64,000 bases of DNA from Calliopsis andreniformis (lineage: Eukaryota; Arthropoda; Insecta; Hymenoptera; Andrenidae): positions 186,001 through 250,000 of the forward strand of contig NW_027480533.1 of NCBI RefSeq assembly GCF_051401765.1. Reading direction: 5' to 3'. The notes beneath the pieces were generated by a model. That model saw only the letters and a program-made list of their open reading frames with translations, searched no databases and was not told the origin of the DNA. The position numbers and the translations under genes are program-made. This document shows, piece after piece, positions 1-14,203 of the stretch. Position 1 is the first letter of the stretch. Each line of letters begins with the position of its first letter.

Positions 1-1000
1 CAATACTCAAACTTCAATCCTCAATCATCAATCCTCAATCCTCAATCCTCAATCGTCAATCTTCAATCCTCAATAGTCAATCGTCAATACTCAATCCTCA
101 ATACTCAATACTCAATCCTCATTCTTCAATCCTCAATACCCAATCCTCAATCTTCAATCCTCAATCCTCAATCCTCAATCCTCAATCCTCAATCTTCAAT
201 CCTCAAACCTCAATCCTCAATCCTCAATCCTCAATCTTCAATCCTCAATACTCAAACTTCAATCCTCAATCATCAATCCTCATTCCTCAATCCTCAATCC
301 TCAATCGTCAATCTTCAATCCTGATTACTCAATCTTCAATACTCAATCCTCAATCCTCAATCCTCAATCCTCACTCTTCAATCCTCAATACCCAATCCTC
401 AATCTTCAATCCTCAATCCTCAATCCCTCAATCCTCAATCCTCAATCCTCAATCGTCAATCTTCAATCCTCAATACTCAATCGTCAATACTCAATCCTCA
501 ATACTCAATACTCAATCCTCATTCTTCAATCCTCAATACCCAATCCTCAATCTTCAATCCTCAATCCTCAATCCTCAATCCTCAATCCTCAATCTTCAAT
601 CCTCAAACCTCAATCCTCAATCCTCAATCCTCAATCTTCAATCCTCAATACTCAAACTTCAATCCTCAATCATCAATCCTCAATCCTCAATCCTCAATCG
701 TCAATCTTCAATCCTCAATACTCAATCGTCAATACTCAATCCTCAATACTCAATACTCAATCCTCATTCTTCAATCCTCAATACCCAATCCTCAATCTTC
801 AATCCTCAATCCTCAATCCTCAATCCTCAATCCTCAATCTTCAATCCTCAAACCTCAATCCTCAATCCTCAATCCTCAATCTTCAATCCTCAATACTCAA
901 ACTTCAATCCTCAATCATCAATCCTCATTCTTCAATCCTCAATACCCAATCCTCAATCTTCAATCCTCAATCCTCAATCCTCAATAATCAATCTTCAATC
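1..1000 (+). repeat. Type A HOR, 245-bp units in pairs
   Basis: The marker CAATACTCAAACTTC starts at 1, 246, 646 and 891. Spacings are 245, 400 and 245 bp, so a 35-heptamer unit (245 bp) occurs in pairs with a pair period of about 645 bp. Each unit carries the same order of variants after the marker: TCAATCA, a run of canonical units, TCAATCG, TCAATAC/TCAATCG alternation, TCATTCT, and TACCCAATCC. Around 300-430 the order is broken by a shorter segment with CCTGATTAC and an extra C (CAATCCCTCAATCC near 421-434). This is the first of several clusters of the same unit. Confidence 0.88.
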
Positions 1001-1260
1001 CTCAGTCCCAAATCCTCAATATTCAATACTCACTCCACAATCCTCAATCTTCAATCCTCAATACTCAGTCTTCAATCCACAATCCTCAATCCGCAATCCT
1101 CAATCCTCAATCCTCATTCTTCAATACTCAATACCCAATCCTCAATCTTCAATCCTCAATCCTCAATCCTCAATCCTCAATTCTCAATCCTCAATCCTCA
1201 ATCCTCAATCCTCAATCCTCAATCCTCAATCCTCAATTCTCAATCCTCAATCCTCAATCC

Positions 1261-1725
1261 TCAGACCTCAAACAGCGATAGTCAACCCTCAGTCCTCGTC
1301 CTCAATCCACAACCATCAATCCTCAATCCTCAATCTTCAATCATCAATATTCATTCTTCAGTCCCCCAATCCTCAATCCTCAATCCTCAACCCTCAATCC
1401 TCAATGTTCAATCCGCAATACCCAATCCTCAATCTTCTATCCGCAATCCTCAATCCTCAATCCTCAATCCTCAATCCTCAATCTTCAATCCTCAATACTC
1501 AACCTTCAATCCTCAATACTCAATCCTCAATCCTCAATCCTCATTCTTCAATCCTCAACACCCAATCCTCAATCTTCAATCCTCATCCCCAATCCTCAAT
1601 TCTCAATCCTCAATCCTCAATCCTCAGACCATAAACATCAATACTCTACCCCTCAGTCCTCGTCCTCAATCCACAACACTCAATCCTCAACCCTCAATCT
1701 TCAATCATCAATATTCAATCTTCAA
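1261..1725 (+). repeat. First type B block pair (flavours 1 and 2)
   Basis: Type B blocks begin with CAGACC and contain the core TCAGTCCTCGTCC followed by TCAATCCACAAC. They end near ATCATCAATATTCA. Flavour 1 (from about 1261) has CAAACAGCGATAGTCAA and ACAACCATC. Flavour 2 (from about 1625) has AAACATCAATACTCTACC and ACAACACTC followed by CTCGATCC or CTCGACCC. The cores of this pair are about 368 bp apart. The block is richer in G and CpG than the surrounding units and holds a fixed 6-bp unit (TCGTCC) that shifts the heptamer phase. Roughly 60 copies are spread through the window. Confidence 0.85.
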
Positions 1726-1965
1726 TCCTCAATCCTCAATCCTCAATCCTCAATGTTCTATCCCAATAAGCAATCCTCAATCTTCAATCCTCAATCCTCA
1801 ATCCTCAATCCTCAATCCTAAATCCTCAATCTTAATCTTCAATCCTCAGTACGCAATCTTCAATCCTCAATCCTCATTCCTCATTCTTCAATCCTCAATA
1901 CCCAATCCTCAATGTTCAATCCTCAATCCTCAATCCTCAATCCTCAATCCTCAATCCTCAATCCT

Positions 1966-2001
1966 CAATCTTCAATCATCAATATTCAATTTCAGTCCTC
2001 A
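1966..2001 (+). repeat. TTTCAG phase-break block, first of six
   Basis: Here CAATATTCAATTTCAGTCC interrupts the heptamer phase. I find the same junction near 25525, 30355, 34390, 40375 and 58355. It is always followed by canonical units, CAACCCTCAATCCTCAATG and TTCAATCCGCAATACCC or a close variant. The shared break shows that these six places descend from one rearranged ancestor. No function is suggested. Confidence 0.8.
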
Positions 2002-2589
2002 ATCCTCAATCCTCAATCCTCAACCCTCAATCCTCAATGTTCAATCCGCAATACCCAATCCTCAATCTTCTATCCGCAATCCTCTATCCTCAATCCTCAA
2101 TCCTCAATCCTCAATCCTCAATCTTCAATCCTCAATACTCAATCTTCAATCCTCATCATACTCAATCCTCAATCCTCAATCCTCATTCTTCAATCCTCAA
2201 CACCCAATCCTCAATCTTCAATCCTCAACCCTCAATCCTCAATTCTCAATCCTCAATCCCTCAATCCTCAGACCTTAAACATCAATACTCTACCCTCAGT
2301 CCTCGTCCTCAATCCACAACACTCAATCCTCGATCCTCAATCTTCTATCATCAATATTCAATCTTCAATCGTCAATCCTCAATCGTCAATACTCAATCCT
2401 CAATCTTCAATCCTCAATCCTCAATCCTCAATTCTCAATCCTCAATCGTCAATCCTCAATCCTCAATCCTCAATCCTCAATGTTCAATCCGCAATACACA
2501 ATCCTCAATACTCAGTCTTCAATCCTCAATCCTCAATCCGCAATCCTCAATCCTCAATCCTCAATCCTCAATCCTCAATCCTCAATCCT

Positions 2590-3900
2590 CAATCGTCAAT
2601 CTTCAATCCTCAATACTCAATCGTCAATACTCAATCCTCAATACTCAATACTCAATCCTCATTCTTCAATCCTCAATACCCAATCCTCAATCTTCAATCC
2701 TCAATCCTCAATCCTCAATCCTCAATCCTCAAACTTCAATCCTCAAACCTCAATCCTCAATCCTCAATCCTCAATCTTCAATCCTCAATACTCAAACTTC
2801 AATCCTCAATCATCAATCCTCAATCCTCAATCCTCAATCGTCAATCTTCAATCCTCAATACTCAATCGTCAATACTCAATCCTCAATACTCAATACTCAA
2901 TCCTCATTCTTCAATCCTCAATACCCAATCCTCAATCTTCAATCCTCAATCCTCAATCCTCAATCCTCAATCCTCAATCTTCAATCCTCAAACCTCAATC
3001 CTCAATCCTCAATCCTCAATCTTCAATCCTCAATACTCAAACTTCAATCCTCAATCATCAATCCTCATTCCTCAATCCTCAATCCTCAATCCTCAATCGT
3101 CAATCTTCAATCCTGAATACTCAATCTTCAATACTCAATCCTCAATCCTCAATCCTCAATCCTCATTCTTCAATCCTCAATACCCAATCCTCAATCTTCA
3201 ATCCTCAATCCTCAATCCTCAATCCTCAATCCTCAATCCTCAATCGTCAATCTTCAATCCTCAATACTCAATCGTCAATACTCAATCCTCAATACTCAAT
3301 ACTCAATCCTCATTCTTCAATCCTCAATACCCAATCCTCAATCTTCAATCCTCAATCCTCAATCCACAATCCTCAATCCTCAATCTTCAATCCTCAAACC
3401 TCAATCCTCAATCCTCAATCCTCAATCTTCAATCCTCAATACTCAAACTTCAATCCTCAATCATCAGTCCTCAATCCTCAATCCTCAATCGTCAATCTTC
3501 AATCCTCAATACTCAATCGTCAATACTCAATCCTCAATACTCAATACTCAATCCTCATTCTTCAATCCTCAATACCCAATCCTCAATCTTCAATCCTCAA
3601 TCCTCAATCCTCAATCCTCAATCCTCAATCTTCAATCCTCAAACCTCAATCCTCAATCCTCAATCCTCAATCTTCAATCCTCAATACTCAAACTGCAATC
3701 CTCAATCATCAATCCTCATTCCTCAATCCTCAATCCTCAATCCTCAATCGTCAATCTTCAATCCTGAATAATCAATCTTCAATACTCAATCCTCAATCCT
3801 CAATCCTCAATCCTCACTCTTCAATCCTCAATACCCAATCCTCAATCTTCAATCCTCAATCCTCAATCCTCAATCCACAATCCTCAATCCTCAATCCTCA
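2590..3900 (+). repeat. Type A HOR cluster, second occurrence
   Basis: The CAATACTCAAACTTC marker lies at 2786, 3031, 3437 and 3682, the last with AACTGC in place of AACTTC. Spacings are 245, 406 and 245 bp, so the pair period is 651 bp (93 heptamers), one unit longer than the 644-bp form seen near 10.2-11.1 kb. Private substitutions (ATCCACAATCC near 3362; ATCATCAGTCC near 3460) mark individual copies. Confidence 0.87.
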
Positions 3901-6900
3901 ATCTTCAATCCTATGTCCCAAATACTCAATCTTCAATACTCACTCCTCAATCGTCAATCTTCAATCCTGAATACTCAATCTTCAATACTCAATCCTCATT
4001 CTTCAATCCTCAATACCCAATCCTCCATCTTCAATCCTCAATCCTCAATCCTCAATACTCAATCCTCAATCCTCAATGTTCTATCCTCAATACGCAACCC
4101 TCAATCCTCAATCCTCAATCCTCAATCCTCAATCCTCAATCCTCAATCCTCAATCTTAATCTTCAATCCTCAGTACGCAATCTTCAATCCTCAATCCTCA
4201 ATCCTCATTCCTCAATCCGCAATCTTCAATACTCAATACTCAATCTTCAATCCTCAATCCTCAATCCTCAATCCTCAATCCTCAATCCTCAATCCTCAAT
4301 AGTCAATCTTCAATCCTCAATACTCAATCGTCAATACTCAATCCTCAATACTCAATACTCAATCCTCATTCTTCAATCCTCAATACCCAATACTCAATCT
4401 TCAATCCTCAATCCTCAATCCTCAATCCTCAATCCTCAATCTTCAATCATCAAACCTCAATCCTCAATCCTCAATCCTCAATCTTCAATCCTCAATCCTC
4501 AATCCTCAATCCTCAATCCTCAATCTTCAATCCTCAATACTCAACCTTCAATCCTCAATACTCAATCCTCAATCCTCAATCCTCAATCGTCAATCTTCAA
4601 TCCTCAATACTCAATCGTCAATACTCAATCCTCAATACTCAATACTCAATCCTCATTCTTCAATTCTCAATACCCAATCCTCAATCTTCAATCCTCAATC
4701 CTCAATCCTCAATCCTCAATCCTCAATCTTCAATCCTCAAACCTCAATCCTCAATCCTCAATCCTCAATCTTCAATCCTCAATACTCAAACTTCAATCCT
4801 CAATCATCAATCCTCATTCCTCAATCCTCAATCCTCAATCCTCAATCGTCAATCTTCAATCCTGAATAATCAATCTTCAATACTCAATCCTCAATCCTCA
4901 ATCCTCAATACTCACTCTTCAATCCTCAATACCCAATCCTCAATCTTCAATCCTCAATCCTCAATCCTCAATCCACAATCCTCAATCCTCAATCCTCAAT
5001 CTTCAATCCTATGTCCCAAATACTCAATCTTCAATACTCACTCCTCAATCGTCAATCTTCAATCCTGAATACTCAATCTTCAATACTCAATCCTCATTCT
5101 TCAATCCTCAATACCCAATCCTCCATCTTCAATCCTCAATCCTCAATCCTCATTCCTCAATCCTCAATCTTCATTACTCAATACTCAATCTTCAATCCTC
5201 AATCCTCAATCCTCAATCCTCAATCCTCAATCCTCAATCCTCAATCGTCAATCTTCAATCCTCAATACTCAATCGTCAATCCTCATTCCTCAATCCGCAA
5301 TCTTCAATACTCAATACTCAATCTTCAATCCTCAATCCTCAATCCTCAATCCTCAATCCTCAATCCCCAATCCTCAATAGTCAATCTTCAATCCTCAATA
5401 CTCAATCGTCAATACTCAATCCTCAATACTCTATACTCAATCCTCATTCTTCAATCCTCAATACCCAATCCTCAATCTTCAATCCTCAATCCTCAATCCT
5501 CAATCCTCAATCCTCAATCTTCAATCATCAAACCTCAATCCTCAATCCTCAATCCTCAATCTTCAATCCTCAATCCTCAATCCTCAATCCTCAATCCTCA
5601 ATCTCCAATCCTCAATACTCAATCTTCAATCCTCAATACTCAATCCTCAATCCTCAATCCTCATTCTTCAATCCTCAACACCCAATCCTCAATCTTCAAT
5701 CCTCAACCCTCAATCCTCAATTCTCAATCCTCAATCCTCAATCCTCAGACCTTAAACATCAATACTCTACCCTCAGTCCTCGTCCTCAATCCACAACACT
5801 CAATCCTCGATCCTCAATCTTCTATCATCAATATTCAATCTTCAATCGTCAATCCTCAATCGTCAATACTCAATCCTCAATCTTCAATCCTCAATCCTCA
5901 ATCCTCAATTCCCAATCCTCAATCGTCAATCCTCAATCCTCAATCCTCAATGTTCAATCCGCAATACACAATCCTCAATACTCAGTCTTCAATCCTCAAT
6001 CCTCAATCCGCAATCCTCAATCCTCAATCCTCATTCTTCAATCCTCAATACCCAATCCTCAATCTTCAATCCTCAATCCTCAATCCTCAATTCTCAATCC
6101 TCAATCCTCAATCCTCAATCCTCAATTCTCAATGTTCGATCCGCAATACACAATCCTCAATCTTCTATCCGCAATCCTCAATCCTCAATCCTCAATCCTC
6201 AATCCTCAATCCTCAATCCTCAATCCTCAGACCTCAATCCTCAATCCTCAATCGTCAATCTTCAATCCTCAATACTCAATCTTCAATCCTCAATCCTCAA
6301 TCCTCAATCTTCAATCCTCAATACTCAATCTTCAATCCTCAATGCTCAATCCTCAATCCTCAATCCTCATTCTTCAATCCTCAACACCCAATCCTCAATC
6401 TTCAATCCTCACTCCTCAATCCTCAATTCTCAATCCTCTATCCTCAATCCTCAGACCTTAAACATCAAGACTCTACCCTCAGTCCTCGTCCTCAATCCAC
6501 AACACTCAATCCTCGATCCTCAATCTTCATTCATCAATATTCAATCTTCAATCCTCAATCCTCAATCCTCAATACTCAATCCTCAATCCTCAATGTTCTA
6601 TCCTCAATACGCAATCCTCAATCTTCAATCCTCAATCCTCAATCCTCAATCCTCAATCCTCAATCTTCAATCTTAATCTTCAATCCTCAGTACGCAATCT
6701 TCAATCCTCAATCCTCAATCCTCATTCCTCAATCCTCAATCTTCAATACTCAATACTCAATCTTCAATCCTCAATCCTCAATCCTCAATCCTCAATCCTC
6801 AATCCTCAATCCTCAATCGTCAATCTTCAATCCTCAATACTCAATCGTCAATACTCAATCCTCAATACTCAATACTCAATCCTCATTCTTCAATCCTCAA

Positions 6901-8500
6901 TACCCAATCCTCAATCTTCAATCCTCAATCCTCAATCCTCAATCCTCAATCCTCACTCTTCAATCCTCAAACCTCAATCCTCAATCCTCAATCCTCAATC
7001 TTCAATCCTCAATACTCAAACTTCAATCCTCAATCATCAATCCTCAATCCTCAATCCTCAATCCTCAATCCTCAATCGTCAACCTTCAATCCTGCATACT
7101 CAATCTTCAATCCTCAATACTCAATCCTCAATCCTCTATCCTCAATCCTCAATACCCAATCCTCAATCTTCAATCCTCAATCCTCAATCCTCAATTCTCA
7201 ATCCTCAATCCTCAATCCTCAATACTCAATCTTCAATCCTCAATCCTCAATCCTCAATCCTCAATCCTCAATCCTCAATCTTAATCTTCAATCCTCAGTA
7301 CGCAATCTTCAATGCTCAACCCTCAATCCTCATTCCTCAATCCTCAATCTTCAATACTCAATACTCAATCTTCAATCCTCAATCCTCAATCCTCAATCCT
7401 CAATCCTCAATCCTCAATCCTCAATCCTCAATCGTCAATCTTCAATCCTCAATACTCAATCGTCAATACTCAATCCTCAATACTCAATACTCAATCCTCA
7501 TTCTTCAATCCTCAATACCCAATCCTCAATCTTCAATCCTCAATCCTCAATCCTCAATCCTCAATCCTCAATCTTCAATCCTCAAACCTCAATCCTCAAT
7601 CCTCAATCCTCAATCTTCAATCCTCAATACTCAAACTTCAATCCTCAATCATCAATCCTCATTCCTCAATCCTCAATCCTCAATCCTCAATCGTCAATCT
7701 TCAATCCTGAATACTCAATCTTCAATACTCAATCCTCAATCCTCAATCCTCAATCCTCATTCTTCAATCCTCAATACCCAATCCTCAATCTTCAATCCTC
7801 AATCCTCAATCCTCAATCCTCAATCCTCAATCCTCAATCGTCAATCTTCAATCCTCAATACTCAATCGTCAATACTCAATCCTCAATACTCAATACTCAA
7901 TCCTCATTCTTCAATCCTCAATACCCAATCCTCAATCTTCAATCCTCAATCCTCAATCCTCAATCCTCAATCCTCAATCTTCAATCCTCAAACCTCAATC
8001 CTCAATCCTCAATCCTCAATCTTCAATCCTCAATACTCAAACTTCAATCCTCAATCATCAATCCTCAATCCTCAATCCTCAATCGTCAATCTTCAATCCT
8101 CAATACTCAATCGTCAATACTCAATCCTCAATACTCAATACTCAATCCTCATTCTTCAATCCTCAATACCCAATCCTCAATCTTCAATCCTCAATCCTCA
8201 ATCCTCAATCCTCAATCCTCAATCTTCAATCCTCAAACCTCAATCCTCAATCCTCAATCCTCAATCTTCAATCCTCAATACTCAAACTTCAATCCTCAAT
8301 CATCAATCCTCATTCCTCAATCCTCAATCCTCAATCCTCAATCGTCAATCTTCAATCCTGAATAATCAATCTTCAATACTCAATCCTCAATCCTCAATCC
8401 TCAATCCTCACTCTTCAATCCTCAATACCCAATCCTCAATCTTCAATCCTCAATCCTCAATCCTCAATCCACAATCCTCCATCCTCAATCCTCAATCTTC
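3880..8500 (+). repeat. Older, rearranged copy of the 5-kb HOR
   Basis: This stretch carries the same marker order as the 5.09-kb units downstream, with more indels. The CTATGTCCCAAATAC marker (ATG at 3913 and 5011) corresponds to 11303 and 12429. The rare CTCTATACTC string near 5429 corresponds to 12863 and 17955. The rare GTTCGATCCGC string near 6134 corresponds to 13579 and 18676. Offsets rise from 7390 to 7445 bp along the segment, so small indels have accumulated. From about 6.4 kb the order matches 9.0-11.3 kb. Type A markers occur at about 4780, 7010, 7625, 8031 and 8276. Confidence 0.75.
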
Positions 8501-9114
8501 AATCCTATGTCCCAAATACTCAATCTTCAATACTCACTCCTCAATCGTCAATCTTCAATCCTGAATACTCAATCTTCAATACTCAATCCTCATTCTTCAA
8601 TCCTCAATACCCAACCCTCCACCTTCAATCCTCAATCCTCAATCCTCAATCCTCAATGCTCAATCCTCAATCCTCAATCTTCAATCCTCAATACCCAATC
8701 TTCAATCCTCAATACTCAGTCCTCAATCCTCAATCCTCAATCCTCAATCCTCAATCTTAATCTTCAACCCTCAATCCTCAATGTTCAATCCGCAATTCCC
8801 AATCCTCAATCTTCTATCCGCAATCCTCAATCCTCAATCCTCAATCCTCAATCCTCAATCCTCAATCTTCAATCCTCAATACTCAATCTTCAATCCTCAA
8901 TGCTCAATCCTCAATCCTCAATCCTCATTCTTCAATCCTCAACACCCAATCCTCAATCTTCAATCCTCACTCCTCAATCCTCAATTCTCAATCCTCTATC
9001 CTCAATCCTCAGACCTTAAACATCAAGACTCTACCCTCAGTCCTCGTCCTCAATCCACAACACTCAATCCTCGATCCTCAATCTTCATTCATCAATATTC
9101 AATCTTCAATCCTC
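8501..9114 (+). repeat. HOR segment recurring at about 19.07-19.48 kb
   Basis: It opens with the CTATGTCCCAAATAC marker (ATG at 8507). The part from about 8711 is repeated from about 19072 with a constant offset of 10361 bp; for example the TTCAATCCGCAATTCCC string near 8783 recurs near 19144. It includes a flavour 2 type B block near 9010-9100 with the variant AAACATCAAGACTC. It lies just upstream of the first full 5.09-kb copy and shows that copy 3 was templated from a window starting earlier than copy 2. Confidence 0.75.
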
Positions 9115-12100
9115 AATCCTCAATCCTCAATACTCAATCCTCAATCCTCAATGTTCTATCCTCAATACGCAATCCTCAATCTTCAATCCTCAATCCTCAA
9201 TCCTCAATCCTCAATCCTCAATCTTCAATCTTAATCTTCAATCCTCAGTACGCAATCTTCAATCCTCAATCCTCAATCCTCATTCCTCAATCCTCAATCT
9301 TCAATACTCAATGCTCAATCTTCAATCCTCAATCCTCAATCCTCAATCCTCAATCCTCAATCCTCAATCCTCAATCGTCAATCTTCAATCCTCAATACTC
9401 AATCGTCAATACTCAATCCTCAATACTCAATACTCAATCCTCATTCTTCAATCCTCAATACCCAATCCTCAATCTTCAATCCTCAATCCTCAATCCTCAA
9501 TCCTCAATCCTCACTCTTCAATCCTCAAACCTCAATCCTCAATCCTCAATCCTCAATCTTCAATCCTCAATACTCAAACTTCAATCCTCAATCATCAATC
9601 CTCAATCCTCAATCCTCAATCCTCAATCCTCAATCGTCAACCTTCAATCCTGAATACTCAATCTTCAGTCCTCAATACTCAATCCTCAATCCTCTATCCT
9701 CAATCCTCAATACCCAATCCTCAATCTTCAATCCTCAATCCTCAATCCTCAATTCTCAATCCTCAATCCTCAATCCTCAATACTCAATCTTCAATCCTCA
9801 ATCCTCAATCCTCAATCCTCAATCCTCAATCCTCAATCTTAATCTTCAATCCTCAGTACGCAATCTTCAATGCTCAACCCTCAATCCTCATTCCTCAATC
9901 CTCAATCTTCAATACTCAATACTCAATCTTCAATCCTCAATCCTCAATCCTCAATCCTCAATCCTCAATCCTCAATCCTCAATCCTCAATCGTCAATCTT
10001 CAATCCTCAATACTCAATCGTCAATACTCAATCCTCAATACTCAATACTCAATCCTCATTCTTCAATCCTCAATACCCAATCCTCAATCTTCAATCCTCA
10101 ATCCTCAATCCTCAATCCTCAATCCTCAAACTTCAATCCTCAAACCTCAATCCTCAATCCTCAATCCTCAATCTTCAATCCTCAATACTCAAACTTCAAT
10201 CCTCAATCATCAATCCTCAATCCTCAATCCTCAATCGTCAATCTTCAATCCTCAATAGTCAATCGTCAATACTCAATCCTCAATACTCAATACTCAATCC
10301 TCATTCTTCAATCCTCAATACCCAATCCTCAATCTTCAATCCTCAATCCTCAATCCTCAATCCTCAATCCTCAATCTTCAATCCTCAAACCTCAATCCTC
10401 AATCCTCAATCCTCAATCTTCAATCCTCAATACTCAAACTTCAATCCTCAATCATCAATCCTCATTCCTCAATCCTCAATCCTCAATCGTCAATCTTCAA
10501 TCCTGAATACTCAATCTTCAATACTCAATCCTCAATCCTCAATCCTCAATCCTCATTCTTCAATCCTCAATACCCAATCCTCAATCTTCAATCCTCAATC
10601 CTCAATCCTCAATCCTCAATCCTCAATCCTCAATCGTCAATCTTCAATCCTCAATACTCAATCGTCAATACTCAATCCTCAATACTCAATACTCAATCCT
10701 CATTCTTCAATCCTCAATACCCAATCCTCAATCTTCAATCCTCAATCCTCAATCCTCAATCCTCAATCCTCAATCTTCAATCCTCAAACCTCAATCCTCA
10801 ATCCTCAATCCTCAATCTTCAATCCTCAATACTCAAACTTCAATCCTCAATCATCAATCCTCAATCCTCAATCCTCAATCGTCAATCTTCAATCCTCAAT
10901 ACTCAATCGTCAATACTCAATCCTCAATACTCAATACTCAATCCTCATTCTTCAATCCTCAATACCCAATCCTCAATCTTCAATCCTCAATCCTCAATCC
11001 TCAATCCTCAATCCTCAATCTTCAATCCTCAAACCTCAATCCTCAATCCTCAATCCTCAATCTTCAATCCTCAATACTCAAACTTCAATCCTCAATCATC
11101 AATCCTCATTCCTCAATCCTCAATCCTCAATCCTCAATCGTCAATCTTCAATCCTGAATAATCAATCTTCAATACTCAATCCTCAATCCTCAATCCTCAA
11201 TCCTCACTCTTCAATCCTCAATACCCAATCCTCAATCTTCAATCCTCAATCCTCAATCCTCAATCCACAATCCTCAATCCTCAATCCTCAATCTTCAATC
11301 CTATGTCCCAAATACTCAATCTTCAATACTCACTCCTCAATCGTCAATCTTCAATCCTGAATACTCAATCTTCAATACTCAATCCTCATTCTTCAATCCT
11401 CAATACCCAATCCTCCATCTTCAATCCTCAATCCTCAATCCTCAATACTCAATCCTCAATCCTCAATGTTCTATCCTCAATACGCAACCCTCAATCCTCA
11501 ATCCTCAATCCTCAATCCTCAATCCTCAATCCTCAATCCTCAATCTTAATCTTCAATCCTCAGTACGCAATCTTCAATCCTCAATCCTCAATCCTCATTC
11601 CTCAATCCGCAATCTTCAATACTCAATACTCAATCTTCAATAATCAATCCTCAATCCTCAATCCTCAATCCTCAATCCTCAATCCTCAATAGTCAATCTT
11701 CAATCCTCAATACACAATCGTCAATACTCAATCCTCAATACTCAATACTCAATCCTCATTCTTCAATCCTCAATACCCAATCCTCATTCTTCAATCCTCA
11801 ATACCCAATCCTCAATCTTCAATCCTCAATCCTCAATCCTCAATCCTCAATCCTCAATCTTCAATCATCAAACTTCAATCCTCAATCCTCAATCCTCAAT
11901 CTTCAATCCTCAACCCTCAATCCTCAATCCTCAATCCTCAATCTTCAATCCTCAATACTCAATCTTCAATCCTCAATACTCAATCCTCAATCCTCAATCC
12001 TCAATCGTCAATCTTCAATCCTCAATACTCAATCGTCAATACTCAATCCTCAATACTCAATACTCAATCCTCATTCTTCAATCCTCAATACCCAATCCTC

Positions 12101-13975
12101 AATCTTCAATCCTCAATCCTCAATCCTCAATCCTCAATCCTCAATCTTCAATCCTCAAACCTCAATCCTCAATCCTCAATCCTCAATCCTCAATCCTCAA
12201 TACTCAAACTTCAATCCTCAATCATCAATCCTCATTCCTCAATCCTCAATCCTCAATCCTCAATCGTCAATCTTCAATCCTGAATAATCAATCTTCAATA
12301 CTCAATCCTCAATCCTCAATCCTCAATCCTCACTCTTCAATCCTCAATACCCAATCCTCAATCTTCAATCCTCAATCCTCAATCCTCAATCCACAATCCT
12401 CAATCCTCAATCCTCAATCTTCAATCCTATGTCCCAAATACTCAATCTTCAATACTCACTCCTCAATCGTCAATCTTCAATCCTGAATACTCAATCTTCA
12501 ATACTCAATCCTCATTCTTCAATCCTCAATACCCAATCCTCCATCTTCAATCCTCAATCCTCAATCCTCAATACTCAATCCTCAATCCTCAATGTTCTAT
12601 CCTCAATACGCAACCCTCAATCCTCAATCCTCAATCCTCAATCCTCAGTCCTCAATCCTCAATCCTCAATCTTAATCTTCAATCCTCAGTACGCAATCTT
12701 CAATCCTCAATCCTCAATCCTCATTCCTCAATCCGCAATCTTCAATACTCAATACTCAATCTTCAATCCTCAATCCTCAATCCTCAATCCTCAATCCTCA
12801 ATCCCCAATCCTCAATAGTCAATCTTCAATCCTCAATACTCAATCGTCAATACTCAATCCTCAATACTCTATACTCAATCCTCATTCTTCAATCCTCAAT
12901 ACCCAATCCTCAATCTTCAATCCTCAATCCTCAATCCTCAATCCTCAATCCTCAGTCTTCAATCATCAAACCTCAATCCTCAATCCTCAATCCTCAATCT
13001 TCAATCCTCAATCCTCAATCCTCAATCCTCAATCCTCAATCTTCAATCCTCAATACTCAATCTTCAATCCTCAATACTCAATCCTCAATCCTCAATCCTC
13101 ATTCTTCAATCCTCAACACCCAATCCTCAATCTTCAATCCTCAACCCTCAATCCTCAATTCTCAATCCTCAATCCTCAATCCTCAGACCTTAAACATCAA
13201 TACTCTACCCTCAGTCCTCGTCCTCAATCCACAACACTCAATCCTCGATCCTCAATCTTCTATCATCAATATTCAATGTTCAATCGTCAATCCTCAATCG
13301 TCAATACTCAATCCTCAATCTTCAATCCTCAATCCTCAATCCTCAATTCTCAATCCTCAATCGTCAATCCTCAATCCTCAATCCTCAATCCTCAATGTTC
13401 AATCCGCAATACACAATCCTCAATACTCAGTCTTCAATCCTCAATCCTCAATCCGCAATCCTCAATCCTCAATCCTCATTCTTCAATCCTCAATACCCAA
13501 TCCTCAATCTTCAATCCTCAATCCTCAGTCCTCAATTCTCAATCCTCAATCCTCAATCCTCAATCCTCAATCCTCAATGTTCGATCCGCAATACACAATC
13601 CTCAATCTTCTATCCGCAATCCTCAATCCTCAATCCTCAATCCTCAATCCTCAATCCTCAATCCTCAATCCTCAGACCTCAATCCTCAATCCTCAATCGT
13701 CAATCTTCAATCCTCAATACTCAATCTTCAATCCTCAATCCTCAATCCTCAATCCTCAATCCTCATTCTTCAATCCTCAATACCCAATCCTCAATCTTCA
13801 ATCCTCAATACTCAGTCTTCAATCCTCAATCCTCAATCCTCAATCCTCAATCCTCAATCCTAATTCTTCAATCCTCAATACCCAATCCTCCGCCTTCAAT
13901 CCTCAATCCTCAATCCTCAATCCTCAATGCTCAATCCTCAATCCTCAATCTTCAATCCTCAATACTCAATCTTCA
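9115..13975 (+). repeat. 5.09-kb HOR, copy 1
   Basis: Markers recur in copy 2 at a fixed offset of 5089 bp (7 x 727). Examples are the CAATGTTCTATCC string (ATG 9151 and 14240) and CAATGCTCAATC (9311 and 14400). After a 1-bp insertion in copy 2 the offset becomes 5090 (CTATGTCCCAAATAC at 11303/16393 and 12429/17519). After one extra heptamer it becomes 5097 (13276/18373, 13395/18492). The copy contains two 245-bp pairs with type A markers at 10183, 10428, 10827 and 11072, a 644-bp pair period. Boundaries are the points where the two copies stop matching. Confidence 0.88.
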
Positions 13976-14203
13976 ATCCTCAATCCTCAATCTTAATCTT
14001 CAATCCTCAGTACGCAATCTTCAATGCTCAACCCTCAATCCTCATTCCTCAATCCTCAATCTTCAATACTCAATACTCAATCTTCAATCCTCAATCCTCA
14101 ATCCTCAATCCTCAATCCTCAATCCTCAATCCTCAATCTTAATCTTCAATCCTCAGTACGCAATCTTCAATCCTCAATCCTCAATCCTCATTCCTCAATC
14201 CTC
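13976..14203 (+). repeat. Junction segment between 5.09-kb copies
   Basis: About 230 bp of ordinary heptamer variants that do not match the equivalent position after copy 2. It holds TTAATCTTCAATCCTCAGTA and CGCAATCTTCAATGC strings found widely elsewhere. It probably records the crossover or replacement that formed the tandem pair. I see no gene or other element in it. Confidence 0.6.

Noticed and set aside
5011..7284. 757-residue open frame starting in the CTATGTCCCAAATAC block
   Set aside because: The ATG is part of a repeat marker present nine times. Other copies give open frames of only 86 to 170 residues, or have the ATG inside a longer frame, so neither length nor sequence is conserved as a protein would be.
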